Made by a program: the position numbers and the translations under genes. Shown here piece after piece: positions 8,611 through 17,761 of a DNA stretch of 64,000 nucleotides. Each line of letters begins with the position of its first letter. Position 1 is the stretch's first letter. The DNA is from Psychrobacillus psychrodurans (GTDB lineage Bacteria; Bacillota; Bacilli; Bacillales_A; Planococcaceae). The stretch covers positions 62,001 through 126,000 of the forward strand of contig FOUN01000009.1 of assembly GCA_900114885.1 (NCBI GenBank). The letters run 5' to 3'. The notes under the pieces were generated by a model. The model was not told where the DNA came from. It saw only the letters and a program-made list of their open reading frames with translations, and searched no databases.

Positions 8611-10362
8611 TTAATTCGAATACTTATTGAGCATACTGTTTAATTGGTGATTGAGGTGCGTAAGATGTTCGGCAGAATTAGCTACATTAGCAATTGCATT
8701 TATTTGCTCATCTACGGACGCATGGATTTCTTCGACAGTCGCAGCAGTTTGTTGCGATACGCTTGTGGCATTTCGGATAGCAATTGTAATATTATTATTT
8801 TCTTCAGTTACTTGTTCTAATTCGGTATTTAACGTATCTACCGCCTGTATAGTTTGGAAAATTGAAGCTGCGATATTACTGAATTCTTTTTCGGTTTTGT
8901 TAACAACTTGATTCAATTGCTCTGAATGCAGGGTAGTTTGTGACATGGCATGCACAGTCTTTTGTGTTTCTTCTGCGATACCAGTGATCATTTCTTGAAT
9001 CTGGTGTGTAGCCTTATTAGATTGTTCGGCAAGTTTTCGTACTTCGCTAGCCACTACAGCAAACCCTTTTCCATGTTCCCCTGCTCTGGCAGCTTCGATA
9101 CTAGCATTTAGTGCTAACAAATTTGTTTCAGCTGCAATGCTTTCAATTGTTTCAGTGATACGAGAAATCTCTTTCACTCGAGAGGAAAGGCTTGTTATTC
9201 CTGTATTAATGTGACTAGAAGCTTTAAGAGATTCTTCATTAGAATTTTGAAGTTGTTGCACAATCTCTCTACCTTGCTGAGTCGCTTTTTCAGAGTTTAT
9301 GGATAACTCTTTTATTACATGGCTCTGTTCATTCATAGTATTAATAGATTGTTGTAAATGATTTATCCGTTGGTTTGTGTTCTCTAAATCATTAAACTGT
9401 GTTAGTGTACCATTTGAAATTTCAGAAATGGCTTTTCCAACTTCTTCACTACTTGCAGACGTTTCTTCAGATACAGCAGATAGCTCAGTAGCTGATTCCA
9501 ATAAATTATCGCTAGTACTTTGTAAACCACTTATGAGTTGACTTAGCTGTGATGACATTTGATTGAACGCGTAACCTAATTGACCAATCTCATCCTTAGA
9601 TTCATGTAATTGACTATTTTGTAGTTGACCATTTGCAATATTTAATGCTGCAGATTTTATGTCCACTAAGAATTTAATTTTCTTTTTCGTTAGGAAATAA
9701 AAAGACAACAGACTTAGTATTGTAATGGTTATCGTGATGGCAATTAGAATATATTTCAATTTATTTAATTGGGCATAGAATTCATCTTCATAAACGGCTA
9801 TTCCAACATTCCAATCCCATGGTTCATAGTAGGTCATATACGCTATTTTATTTTTCATATCTCCATTTTCGTCCTCATCGAGATAGGTTACGAATTGTTC
9901 ATTATATGTCGTTTCATGTGCGCCTTTCACCATCTTTTCACGATTAGTGGTATCTTCTGGAATGGATTCAATTACATTTTTAGGATGTAGTTTAGTGGAG
10001 TAATCTGACCCATAAGCAACTAAATACCCTTTATCTTTATATACAAAATTAGACTTCGTGAAATCATAACCCTCTTCCGCAAGTTTGGGGCCATTAAGGA
10101 GTACACGTGCTTTTTCCTGTGCTTCGGAAAGCGTTAACTCATTACTTTCAACCTGTTCGTTTAAAGTGGTGAGTGTAGCCAAGGAACTATTTGCTATATG
10201 ACTTAAATCCAACTTTCCGCTATAAATGAGTTCATTCTTTGCTAAAAAATATCCAGTTCCACCCACGATTATAGCTGTCAATAAAATAATAGTACTGATT
10301 AGAAACAATAATTTAGTAGATATTTTATTCGTCTTTAAAAAAGATGTTTTTTCTCGTTTCAT
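8611..10362 (-). CDS. Methyl-accepting chemotaxis protein with Cache sensor
   Basis: 583-residue chemoreceptor. TM1 (about 17-40) is followed by an extracellular single-Cache (sCache_2-like) domain (about 42-195, with [10 protein letters not shown] and [21 protein letters not shown]). Then come TM2 (about 203-224), HAMP (about 225-277) and a long coiled-coil signalling domain with the conserved tip [20 protein letters not shown] (about 412-431). The start ATG follows GGGAGGAT. A SigD-type promoter lies about 72 bases upstream and a terminator follows the gene, so it is a single-gene unit. The ligand is unknown; Cache domains of this type often bind small carboxylates. Confidence 0.93.
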   Translation of the reverse strand: MKREKTSFLKTNKISTKLLFLISTIILLTAIIVGGTGYFLAKNELIYSGKLDLSHIANSSLATLTTLNEQVESNELTLSEAQEKARVLLNGPKLAEEGYDFTKSNFVYKDKGYLVAYGSDYSTKLHPKNVIESIPEDTTNREKMVKGAHETTYNEQFVTYLDEDENGDMKNKIAYMTYYEPWDWNVGIAVYEDEFYAQLNKLKYILIAITITITILSLLSFYFLTKKKIKFLVDIKSAALNIANGQLQNSQLHESKDEIGQLGYAFNQMSSQLSQLISGLQSTSDNLLESATELSAVSEETSASSEEVGKAISEISNGTLTQFNDLENTNQRINHLQQSINTMNEQSHVIKELSINSEKATQQGREIVQQLQNSNEESLKASSHINTGITSLSSRVKEISRITETIESIAAETNLLALNASIEAARAGEHGKGFAVVASEVRKLAEQSNKATHQIQEMITGIAEETQKTVHAMSQTTLHSEQLNQVVNKTEKEFSNIAASIFQTIQAVDTLNTELEQVTEENNNITIAIRNATSVSQQTAATVEEIHASVDEQINAIANVANSAEHLTHLNHQLNSMLNKYSN

Positions 10363-10433
10363 TCTTTATCCTCCCATTTCTATGAACAATTAAGTCCTAT
10401 GACCTAAGCACTATTTCCTTATATCTACTCACT

Positions 10434-10460
10434 ATATCGACAACTTTTAAAATAACTTTA
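10434..10460 (-). promoter_or_regulatory. SigD (sigma-28) flagellar promoter for the chemoreceptor gene
   Basis: On the minus strand TAAA (10460-10457), 15 bases, then GTCGATAT (10441-10434). This fits the Bacillus SigD consensus TAAA-N15-GCCGATAT with a single mismatch. Its place about 70 bases before the ATG of a chemoreceptor gene supports the call. Nothing else is recognised in 10461-10776. Confidence 0.82.
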
Positions 10461-10776
10461 CAAGGCCAAAAGTCAATTCCCATGAAATAAATTAGTTAGC
10501 AATTATTTGAATAGCTAGGAGAATATCTTTAATTACTTTAGACTTCCTTTGACAGATAATCTAACTCCGTTTTTCATCAATTCATTAAGTAATAAAAATA
10601 TTTTCACATCATTTTTCTTCAAAGATACATGTCAAAACGCGAAAAAACACCATTATATTGTTACTAGGTATTTTATACCTGTTTTCAACATAATAGTGTT
10701 ATATTAACAAATAGCAATCCCGATACAGTAATTCAGTCTCACAATTAAGGCTGCTTATCTTAAGACTGAAAAGATT

Positions 10777-11253
10777 TTATTCAATAGTGTCTAACAGCTC
10801 AACATCTACTTTTTCGGTATCTTTCCAATCATAATACCTTTCAATATGCCATTTATTTGCTAGTCTCACATAATTATTGTCTTCAATCCACTTATGTAAG
10901 TCATTATATGTTTCCTTTATTTTATAATTTGAACCTTTATGTCTCATAACAGCATATTTTTGAGCTGGTATCGTAAGAGTTACTATATCAGATGGAATAT
11001 CTGTGTATTCTTTAACTTCCACACAAACCCAGTAGCCATCTTCATCAACAGTTTCATTTTCCACGACAAATGCACCAAATTGTTCAGTTGAATTAACAAC
11101 CTGTTTAATTTCACTTAAACGGTGACTTAACTTTAATGACGCTTTGGGTATTTCAACTAAATATTGATCATTAGAACATAAAACTCGAAAACCTACTAAC
11201 CTTAATTCATCAAGCTCTTTAATAGTCTTATTTTGCATTGTTGTTTCTGACAC
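10777..11253 (-). CDS. GyrI-like / effector-binding domain protein
   Basis: 158-residue stand-alone effector-binding (GyrI-like, AraC_E_bind) domain: TIKELDELRLVGFRVLC at the start, then FGAFVVEN, GYWVCVEVKEYTDIPSDI, VTLTIPAQKYAVMRHKG and a C-terminal WHIERYYDW. Such domains bind small cationic or hydrophobic molecules. The best start is GTG 11253, preceded by GAGGGGG with 7-base spacing; the frame is open further, to 11313. It is monocistronic, between the chemoreceptor and signal peptidase genes. No DNA-binding domain is attached. Confidence 0.8.
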   Translation of the reverse strand: MSETTMQNKTIKELDELRLVGFRVLCSNDQYLVEIPKASLKLSHRLSEIKQVVNSTEQFGAFVVENETVDEDGYWVCVEVKEYTDIPSDIVTLTIPAQKYAVMRHKGSNYKIKETYNDLHKWIEDNNYVRLANKWHIERYYDWKDTEKVDVELLDTIE

Positions 11254-11404
11254 TTTATTTCCCCCTCTATAGTATGATAAATCACAGTTTCTAGAAATCA
11301 CTCCTAAATACAACTTTTACAATCCTGCGCCAACACCTCCATACGGATTGGTATTGGTTTAAATTTCTTTTAGGCTTTAGTACGAAATATTATTATTCAC
11401 TTTA

Positions 11405-11971
11405 TCATTTTATAATCTTTAAATTTTCTAGAGGTAAAAATACAATTTTTGCAGTACCCAATATTTTATCCTTCGCAACAAATCCAACACTAGGATCTCT
11501 GCTATCTGTGCTATTAAGACGATTATCACCTAGTACAAAAAAGTATCCATCTGGCACAGTTAATTCACCTAAGTTTTCATCTAATGTAAAGTCTCCAGTA
11601 AGGGTTCCCTTGCCCATCATAGCTTTCTTATATTCCTCTAAATAGGGTTCTTCGTACCTCTCACCATTAATAAAAAGTTCATCGTTCTCATAAACGATGT
11701 GGTCACCAGGAACACCAATAATGCGTTTGATGTAATTAATATCTTCTCTAGCTTCAAATACGATCACATCAAATCTTTCATACTCTACTAATTTTGGTCC
11801 AATTTTATCCACTACTACTCTATCACCATTTTCAAATGTTGGCATCATAGAAGCACCGTCTACTACAATAGGCGTAAACAGGAAATATCGAATACCACAT
11901 GCAAATAAAATTGCGATTCCTATTGCTTTTACCCATTCCAATAATTCATTTTTTTCTTTTGCTTCTTTCAC
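11405..11971 (-). CDS. Type I signal peptidase
   Basis: 188-residue S26A signal peptidase of the Bacillus Sip type with one N-terminal TM segment (about 13-34). The catalytic Ser lies in GASMMPTF (Ser41) and the Lys in YIKRIIGVPGD (Lys82); box E is GDNRLNSTDSR. It removes signal peptides from secreted proteins outside the membrane. The start is GTG 11971 with GAGGTG upstream; the 19 extra codons back to 12028 lack a ribosome site. Length agrees with SipS/SipT (about 184). Most Bacillales carry several paralogues, so this one may be accessory. Confidence 0.92.
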   Translation of the reverse strand: MKEAKEKNELLEWVKAIGIAILFACGIRYFLFTPIVVDGASMMPTFENGDRVVVDKIGPKLVEYERFDVIVFEAREDINYIKRIIGVPGDHIVYENDELFINGERYEEPYLEEYKKAMMGKGTLTGDFTLDENLGELTVPDGYFFVLGDNRLNSTDSRDPSVGFVAKDKILGTAKIVFLPLENLKIIK

Positions 11972-12108
11972 TCCTAACACCTCTTTCTCTGTAAAATATA
12001 TAGCATTTATTTGAATTAACTTATTCAATCTACCATTATTAATACCTGTTATTTAAAGCAAACTTCTGCGTTAGGTCAATATATTAGATAGAATATACCA
12101 AATTCATG

Positions 12109-13089
12109 TTAACCAATATTAGAAAATATATTTTCCAAGTCATCCCAATTCGAACCAATCCATATATTTTCTTCATTAAACCTTTTTAATGGAGAAGAAT
12201 TTCGTATTTTGGCTCGAACCCACTCTGACTCTTTCCACCAAGTTAATTTTATTGAGCGTATTAATTTTTGATGTGTAAGTGTATGGAATTCTCGATAACC
12301 TTGAACAAATGCTGAAACTGCTTCTAAATGTATTTGGCCATTGTTAACACAGCACGATAAAATAGATCTTGATATGTCAAATTCAGGATATACAAAATTC
12401 ATCCTATCAAAATCGAGAAGTGCTGAGACATTATTATCTTTAAATAAAATGTTATCTATAAATAAGTCCCAGTGACTCCAACCCTTTTCGCATTCTGAAA
12501 AAATATTCGAGTCGTTACTTTCTAAAATTTCCCTTTGTATTTCTAAATTAGAAAGCGTATTAATACATTCAAATTTAGTCGCTTCTGTCCATCTTTCATG
12601 CCAATTTTTCAGCATATTTTCCTTTGACCGAACATCCCAATGTAATGGCAACTGAAGTTTATTATTGGAATTTAATATTTTATGCATTTCTCCAATTTTC
12701 TGACCTAAACTATACATTTGTTCTTCGCTTGCTATTCCTGCCTGAATATTTCTTCCTTCACATAATTCCATCAGAACAAAACGCTCACCATATGAAGACT
12801 GTATTACATATTTTTCTTTATGTAAGTAAAGTTTAGGGCAAGGAACACCTTTACTATGTAGCATATTTTGAAGAGTTAGTGAAGTTTCTAATCCCTGTAA
12901 CAATTGTTTAGGATAGCGAGTTTTATTGTATTGTTTAACAAATAAATCGCCTATATCGGTTTTGACTTTCCATTTCAAATTCATATAACCTAATTGTATT
13001 TGAGAAAAACCTAGAATATTAAAACCAAATATACTGGTAATCGCTTCAAAAATATCGTCCCTAACATCCTTATCAATAGAACAAGTCAT
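12109..13089 (-). CDS. Aminoglycoside phosphotransferase-fold kinase
   Basis: 326-residue APH/ChoK family protein. The N-lobe includes GDLFVKQYNKTRY with the ATP-site Lys. The catalytic loop is HWDLFIDN (the HxDxxxxN Brenner motif) and the metal-binding Asp follows in LLDFDRM. The fold phosphorylates hydroxyls of small molecules (sugars, antibiotics, homoserine, choline). The substrate is not predictable, and drug resistance should not be assumed. Start ATG behind GGGGAGC. It resembles spore-associated CotS/YutH-like kinases in general layout only. Confidence 0.8.
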   Translation of the reverse strand: MTCSIDKDVRDDIFEAITSIFGFNILGFSQIQLGYMNLKWKVKTDIGDLFVKQYNKTRYPKQLLQGLETSLTLQNMLHSKGVPCPKLYLHKEKYVIQSSYGERFVLMELCEGRNIQAGIASEEQMYSLGQKIGEMHKILNSNNKLQLPLHWDVRSKENMLKNWHERWTEATKFECINTLSNLEIQREILESNDSNIFSECEKGWSHWDLFIDNILFKDNNVSALLDFDRMNFVYPEFDISRSILSCCVNNGQIHLEAVSAFVQGYREFHTLTHQKLIRSIKLTWWKESEWVRAKIRNSSPLKRFNEENIWIGSNWDDLENIFSNIG

Positions 13090-13175
13090 TAGAAGCTCCC
13101 CTTTTCACTTTCCTCGTATTATAATTTAAAATCATCTCTACTAAATTGCCATTGGATATTGGAAACAATTCTCCC

Positions 13176-13610
13176 TTATTTCACTTTTGTGTCCTTGTTG
13201 AATAACACTGTATTTGTACTAATAAAAGGAATTCCAGCTTCTATATAACTTCTAACTAATTTCCAATCGGTAATGCTATCTTTTTTAAACGTCTGAAAGA
13301 ACAAATTTGCTGTTTCAATACTCTTACCTTGTATAATCAAAGTAGCTGATAAGATAGCCATAGTTTCATTTTCTCTTAGAGGTAGAATTGAGATTACATT
13401 TATATTCCATTGAGCATTATTTTCTTTAGCAAAGCTAAAACCTTGTTCCCATCCATTTAATGATTCTTCATAACCAAAGTCAAATATATCTCCACCTATT
13501 ATTTCTCTTGCTTTATAATCACGTGATATTAATTTTTTCAAGTCCTTTAAAGATGATTCTCTCCAAATATCTAAATATATATCTAAAAATTTTGAAAATT
13601 GATTATCCAT
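13176..13610 (-). CDS. NTF2-like (SnoaL/DUF4440-type) small protein
   Basis: 144 residues. The pattern of an N-terminal helix (FSKFLDIYLDIWRESSLKDLKKLIS), then YEESLNGWEQGFSFAKEN, then three long strands (WNINVISILPL, TMAILSATLIIQ, ANLFFQTFKK) and WKLVRSYIE is that of an NTF2-like cone fold. No catalytic residues can be assigned. The start ATG follows GGAGG. It lies 86 bases upstream of the APH-fold kinase on the same strand and may be cotranscribed with it. Function unknown. Confidence 0.6.
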   Translation of the reverse strand: MDNQFSKFLDIYLDIWRESSLKDLKKLISRDYKAREIIGGDIFDFGYEESLNGWEQGFSFAKENNAQWNINVISILPLRENETMAILSATLIIQGKSIETANLFFQTFKKDSITDWKLVRSYIEAGIPFISTNTVLFNKDTKVK

Positions 13611-13812
13611 TAAAGAACCTCCTTCACGGTTGTTATAGTTACAATTCTGTATAAATTACTACTTGTTCAACATAGCTGCGTCTAAAATTGAACAAGAAAA
13701 ATGTATTGAAATAATAAATCAATGAACTTTCATTAAAGCCCATCATTTGCCAACAATTTAGGTCAAAATAATTTGCTATTAATGAAGCTGAACACAAGAT
13801 AATTTCACTTTT

Positions 13813-14229
13813 CTAAATTCTCATATCCCCAATCTTTTCAAACAGAGCTTTAGCTCTTTTATACAAACATTTAGCTAATTTAGATCTAAGAAACTCATCT
13901 AAACAGTAGAACAGACATGAAGATAGAAGAGAGGTAATAAAATAAAAATTAGAAAATAAGCTCTTGATGTCTGAAAGTAGAAATTTCCTCTCCCATCCTG
14001 TTAACAAGATTGGAATCACAACAAACAAAGCGCCTAGGAATAAGTGTATTAATAATGCACAACTTCTTCTAGATAGTCCTCTAAGTTTTTTTGTGAACTC
14101 ATAAATCAAAAGTATTGGAAATAAATATAGGACCACTACGATTGCAAAAGCAGTCTGTCCTTCGAAGAAATAGATTAACATAACCAATACACAAGTGGTT
14201 ACAGTGGTAACTAGCTTTCTAATAATCAT
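13813..14229 (-). CDS. Hypothetical four-TM membrane protein
   Basis: 138 residues with about four hydrophobic segments (LVTTVTTCVLVMLIYFF, FAIVVVLYLFPILLIYEF, ALLIHLFLGALFVVIPILL, FYFITSLLSSCLFYCL) and a basic C-terminus (RSKLAKCLYKRAKALFEK). ATG 14229 has GGAGTG at a good distance; the frame is open six codons earlier. Not recognised. It belongs to a run of three small membrane-protein genes (13.8-15.3 kb). Confidence 0.6.
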   Translation of the reverse strand: MIIRKLVTTVTTCVLVMLIYFFEGQTAFAIVVVLYLFPILLIYEFTKKLRGLSRRSCALLIHLFLGALFVVIPILLTGWERKFLLSDIKSLFSNFYFITSLLSSCLFYCLDEFLRSKLAKCLYKRAKALFEKIGDMRI

Positions 14230-14366
14230 ATTACTCACTCCACACAATAGATTATACTGATTAGTTATTTCTTCAATAGTCTTCAGAATTCCTTCTTAAA
14301 CTATATATAAAGAGCTACTTCAGATTTTTGGACTGTCATACTATTAGTTGAATTAAAAAGCGTTTT

Positions 14367-14789
14367 TCACCTTATTTCATTACGGAATTTTAAGATGGTT
14401 TGGATTGTTAATATGATGCTAAATAATATTATTAGTAAAAGTAAAATACGATCATTCTTATACAAATTAGTATCATTAACACTCAACCAAAGCATGCAAA
14501 TAAATGAGTTTAATCCGAATAGAAGTGTCCAAATAACAAGCTTTATTATCTTATAGATTCTATTCCCAATTAAATACCTAATATAAAAGTAAATAATCAA
14601 CCCCATAACTAATACCCAAAGCAATGGCTTCTTGAAAGATGAAGTTAAAGAAATTTGCTCCTCCCAAGGCATATCTATATAGATTAAGTTAAAGATATTG
14701 GTCAAATTGAATATAAAGAGAAAAACAAGAACACAAAAAAATAGAACCCATTCGCATACATAAAATAATGGAAATATAATCTTCCTCAA
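14367..14789 (-). CDS. Hypothetical four-TM membrane protein
   Basis: 140 residues with four hydrophobic segments: one at the N-terminus, PLLWVLVMGLIIYFYIRYL, IIKLVIWTLLFGLNSFICML and ILLLLIILFSIILTIQTIL. The start is TTG 14789 with AGGTAGG upstream. No family is recognised. It sits between two other small membrane-protein genes on the same strand, each separated by about 90-140 bases. Confidence 0.6.
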   Translation of the reverse strand: MRKIIFPLFYVCEWVLFFCVLVFLFIFNLTNIFNLIYIDMPWEEQISLTSSFKKPLLWVLVMGLIIYFYIRYLIGNRIYKIIKLVIWTLLFGLNSFICMLWLSVNDTNLYKNDRILLLLIILFSIILTIQTILKFRNEIR

Positions 14790-14878
14790 ACTTTTTACCT
14801 ACCTATTCTTAAAAGAATTATGGATAATAATACATGACCATTTGAACACCCTTCTTGAAGTTTAGCATCCGATAGAAT

Positions 14879-15274
14879 TTAATAGAATAATCCATTTAAT
14901 AATGACACATCTGATGGATTTTCATGTTGCGCCTTTTTCTTATTAATTTTTTTCGTTATACTCCCTATACAGCCAACAATAAACAAGAGGATTGCAATTA
15001 TTTCAAGAGGAACGAATATTAACAGAAATCCAATTCCTGCAAATCCATCTTGTGTTATGTCGCTAACAATGATTGAACCAGCAACAATGAATATAGGCGT
15101 AAAAATTATCGCTAAATACATACCCCATATCATTAGATTAAGTGACCAAGAACGTTTAAAAGTTAGAATGAAAGCCATTATAAAAAAAAATATAATAACG
15201 GATATAGAGGTTATTATTTGAACCACTCTCCTTTTATTTGCTGTCTTTTTATAAGCCTTATTTAACTTGGGCAC
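14879..15274 (-). CDS. Hypothetical three-TM membrane protein
   Basis: 131 residues with a basic N-terminus (KAYKKTANKRRVVQ), hydrophobic segments IITSISVIIFFFIMAFIL, SLNLMIWGMYLAIIFTPIFIVAGSII and IGFLLIFVPLEIIAILLFIVGCI, and a Lys-rich cytoplasmic tail. The start is GTG 15274; the ribosome site is poor, so the start is uncertain. Not recognised. Confidence 0.55.
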   Translation of the reverse strand: MPKLNKAYKKTANKRRVVQIITSISVIIFFFIMAFILTFKRSWSLNLMIWGMYLAIIFTPIFIVAGSIIVSDITQDGFAGIGFLLIFVPLEIIAILLFIVGCIGSITKKINKKKAQHENPSDVSLLNGLFY

Positions 15275-15411
15275 TCGTTTATTGAATAACTATTCGCACC
15301 TACCATTTGACTTTGGTAGTAATTTATATTCATAATACATAATTTCTCAACTCAATAGTTGTCTCCTCCTTTATTTGGATGACTTATCTAACTAACCAGC
15401 TGGCATTAATT

Positions 15412-15445
15412 GAAGAAGAAAAAAGAGCTGTAATATCAGCTCTTT
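15412..15445 (-). terminator. Terminator of the Nudix gene
   Basis: Perfect 9-bp stem AAAGAGCTG/CAGCTCTTT (15422-15430 with 15437-15445) with a 6-base loop, followed on the minus strand by TTTCTTCTTC. It sits 25 bases after the Nudix stop. Confidence 0.75.
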
Positions 15446-15470
15446 AAAATATCCGTTTATTAAAGATGAA

Positions 15471-15962
15471 TTATTTTAAAACTAGAGCATGATCAAGTAT
15501 TTCTTGATATAGTTCATTCCAGTCTTGATAGTATTCTGTTATTTCACACGGACTTATAAGAGTTCTTTCAGCAGACTCAAACTTTGCTTGGAAATCGTGT
15601 AGTCGTTCAATGTCCATACGATAGAATACTTGATAGCCTACCTTTGGGTAATTGCTACTTGCATCCCAATTTGGATTTTCATTGTGGTCAACTATAATAT
15701 GGCCTAAAAGAAAGACTTTACCTGTTACATACCCCTCTTCGTACGCCTCACGTTTTAAACAATCTTCAGATGTTTCTTCTTGTTCAATATGACCACCAGG
15801 AAAATCCCACCCTCTATGATCTAAATTAACCAAAAGTATCTTTTCTTCTTTAAAACAGAAACCGTGTACGCTTGTAATTAACTTTCTTGGCGGAAGTTGT
15901 GAATCACACTTCCAGGTTAATTTTACTTTTGAATTTCCCCAGTTCACATATTTGGTTGTCAA
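15471..15962 (-). CDS. Nudix hydrolase
   Basis: 163 residues. The Nudix box (GX5EX7REUXEEXGU) starts at GGHIEQEETSEDCLKREAYE and continues EEGY, with all catalytic Glu and Arg residues present. The motif follows LLVNLDHRGWDFP. The enzyme hydrolyses a nucleoside diphosphate linked to another moiety; the substrate cannot be told. The start is TTG 15962 with GGAAGAG upstream. It is a single gene ended by a hairpin terminator. Confidence 0.88.
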   Translation of the reverse strand: MTTKYVNWGNSKVKLTWKCDSQLPPRKLITSVHGFCFKEEKILLVNLDHRGWDFPGGHIEQEETSEDCLKREAYEEGYVTGKVFLLGHIIVDHNENPNWDASSNYPKVGYQVFYRMDIERLHDFQAKFESAERTLISPCEITEYYQDWNELYQEILDHALVLK

Positions 15963-16031
15963 TTCTTCACTCTTCCTTTAAACAGAATCTCCAGCGTTAT
16001 ACTAACTAACCTGCTTACAACTCTTTTAAAA

Positions 16032-16430
16032 TTATTGATGCCGCTCAAATGTATACAATTTGTTTTCGTCTTGTTTGAATAAAGCGATAAAGTAATCTAA
16101 TCGGTACATTGAAATGGTAGTAGTTATAAAGTGTTCAATTTTATTTTTTGCTTCATCTACATTATCTGTTGACAGTGCGATCATGCCACTATCTTCAATA
16201 GAGATTTTTTGCTTTGAGTATTGAAAAATATTGACCCATTCTCCATCGCCATGGAAACTTGCTTCAGATTGCCATACTTCTTCTCTTTTTTCAGGCATCG
16301 GAACATTAATTCCCCATTCGGTTTTATACGAATATATGATTCCAAGTGGATTTATTAAAGCAGTTTTATTCCAAATAAAAAATAGTATAACTACTAATAA
16401 GCAAAGCATAATAATTGCCAGTTTTTTCAA
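16032..16430 (-). CDS. Hypothetical membrane-anchored protein
   Basis: 132 residues with one N-terminal hydrophobic segment (LAIIMLCLLVVILFFIW) lacking an obvious cleavage site, then a soluble extracytoplasmic part (GDGEWVNIFQYSKQKI, DEAKNKIEHFITTTISMYRLDYF). The start is TTG 16430, preceded by GGGTGATG. No family recognised. It stands alone between the Nudix and NDT-like genes. Confidence 0.6.
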   Translation of the reverse strand: MKKLAIIMLCLLVVILFFIWNKTALINPLGIIYSYKTEWGINVPMPEKREEVWQSEASFHGDGEWVNIFQYSKQKISIEDSGMIALSTDNVDEAKNKIEHFITTTISMYRLDYFIALFKQDENKLYTFERHQ

Positions 16431-16639
16431 AACATCACCCTAAAATAGATGACGAATTATACTTCCAATTGTTTCTAGGATATGTAACAAACCTATTAAC
16501 GCCCTAGACTGTCTCATGACAGTGCTATTTCGCTAAAGCGCACCATTAAGGATTAAGAAAGTTGCTTCAATAACACATTTTCTTGGTTTTAAACAAACAC
16601 CTTCTCATCCTTTCCAATAGCGGATTATCACTACACTGC

Positions 16640-17038
16640 TTACGATAGTTTAAATGATTTATTGTCTATAATTTCAACTAACTCATCTAATGTTCCAAAG
16701 TATTTTTCGATTTCGGGTAAATGATAAAAGGTACTTGTTGTCTCAATATTATCTATCTCCTTGTTTGGTGAATACAGATAGATATTTTTCCCATTTCCAA
16801 TAGCAATACCTAGTTCAATGTGGCTCCCTTTACCTGCTGGTAATAAAACTACAACAAAATCGGCTTCAATTACAGCAGTTTTCTCTTGTTCACCTATCAT
16901 CTTTAATTCTTTTAATGTTGTTACATTCTCATTTACAGTCCAATCATAAGTATGGATATACCCTCTATTCTTTAAATTTTCACTAACATATCTCACCGAC
17001 TCTATATTTTTAAAGCTAGATGCAATATAAAACTTCAT
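16640..17038 (-). CDS. Nucleoside 2-deoxyribosyltransferase-like protein
   Basis: 132 residues with a Rossmann-like NDT fold: MKFYIASSFKNIESVRYVSENL at the start, an acidic residue in IEADFVVVLLPAGKGSHIELG, and the family pattern GxxxELGxAxxxGK seen as GSHIELGIAIGNGKNIYLY. In classical NDT the Glu of this motif is the nucleophile that takes 2-deoxyribose. Many short homologues have other or unknown nucleotide substrates. It is 11 bases downstream of the DinB-like gene on the same strand, so the two probably form an operon. Confidence 0.75.
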   Translation of the reverse strand: MKFYIASSFKNIESVRYVSENLKNRGYIHTYDWTVNENVTTLKELKMIGEQEKTAVIEADFVVVLLPAGKGSHIELGIAIGNGKNIYLYSPNKEIDNIETTSTFYHLPEIEKYFGTLDELVEIIDNKSFKLS

Positions 17039-17049
17039 AGTTTCTCCCT

Positions 17050-17520
17050 TTAGTGTTTAATAGTTCTATAAATTCTTTTGATGGATTCCATATGTAGTGC
17101 TTCGTGATAGAAACTGAATAGAAATGTTTCTCCAAGCGTGTGAAATGTAATGCCAGACTTGTTAGTGAAAGGTTCAGGCAATCTTTTTTGTAGATTTCCA
17201 GGTAGGGAATTTTCTATTCTTTGTTTTTGTGCAACCAGTTCATCCGAAATTGCTGCGAGTGAAGGCGGAGTTCCAATCCAATTAGCTGGTTTCGTGCCTG
17301 CACTAAAAAAGACTTCATATGCTTCAGGAAGAGCCATCTTATCTCCTGAGACACCAAATACTAGTTTTTCCTGTATATATGCAATGTGACCAAAATTCCA
17401 ACGAATATTATTCGAAAATCCTTTTGGAATAATATCTGCTAGTTCCTCGGGTATCTGTTGGATAGATTTTTCTGTTATTCCCCTTACTGTCTGCATATGC
17501 TCAAAAATTTTTTGTTCCAA
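17050..17520 (-). CDS. DinB/YfiT-like putative metalloenzyme
   Basis: 156-residue DinB_2 four-helix bundle. The three metal-ligand histidines typical of the family are visible in WNFGHIAYIQE and in FYHEALHMESI. Despite the name these are not Y-family polymerases; members include thiol S-transferases for bacillithiol or mycothiol. The exact reaction is not deducible. The start is TTG 17520 with GGGGGAG upstream. The NDT-like gene follows after 11 bases. Confidence 0.82.
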   Translation of the reverse strand: MEQKIFEHMQTVRGITEKSIQQIPEELADIIPKGFSNNIRWNFGHIAYIQEKLVFGVSGDKMALPEAYEVFFSAGTKPANWIGTPPSLAAISDELVAQKQRIENSLPGNLQKRLPEPFTNKSGITFHTLGETFLFSFYHEALHMESIKRIYRTIKH

Positions 17521-17761
17521 TCCTACTCCCCCTAATTTCGTTTAATGCTCCTGTCCTTAAATGTATTCTCCTCAATTGCTCTAAATCCCTTCTCATTTTC
17601 CATATAAAAAATGACCCCCTTTGTTGGAAGTCATTATTTTAAAGTTCTGTTTACTGTGCTATCTATTCATATTGTATCCTTTCTCCCTATTTTCTTCTAT
17701 GTAATGGTTGGGAAGCAGTTGACTAATCGCAAATTCACTTCGGACTCTAGGGGTAAATTAG

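Noticed and set aside
12109-13089. Reading the APH-fold gene as antibiotic resistance
   Set aside because: The HxDxxxxN kinase motif alone does not show drug specificity, and there is no mobile element or resistance context.
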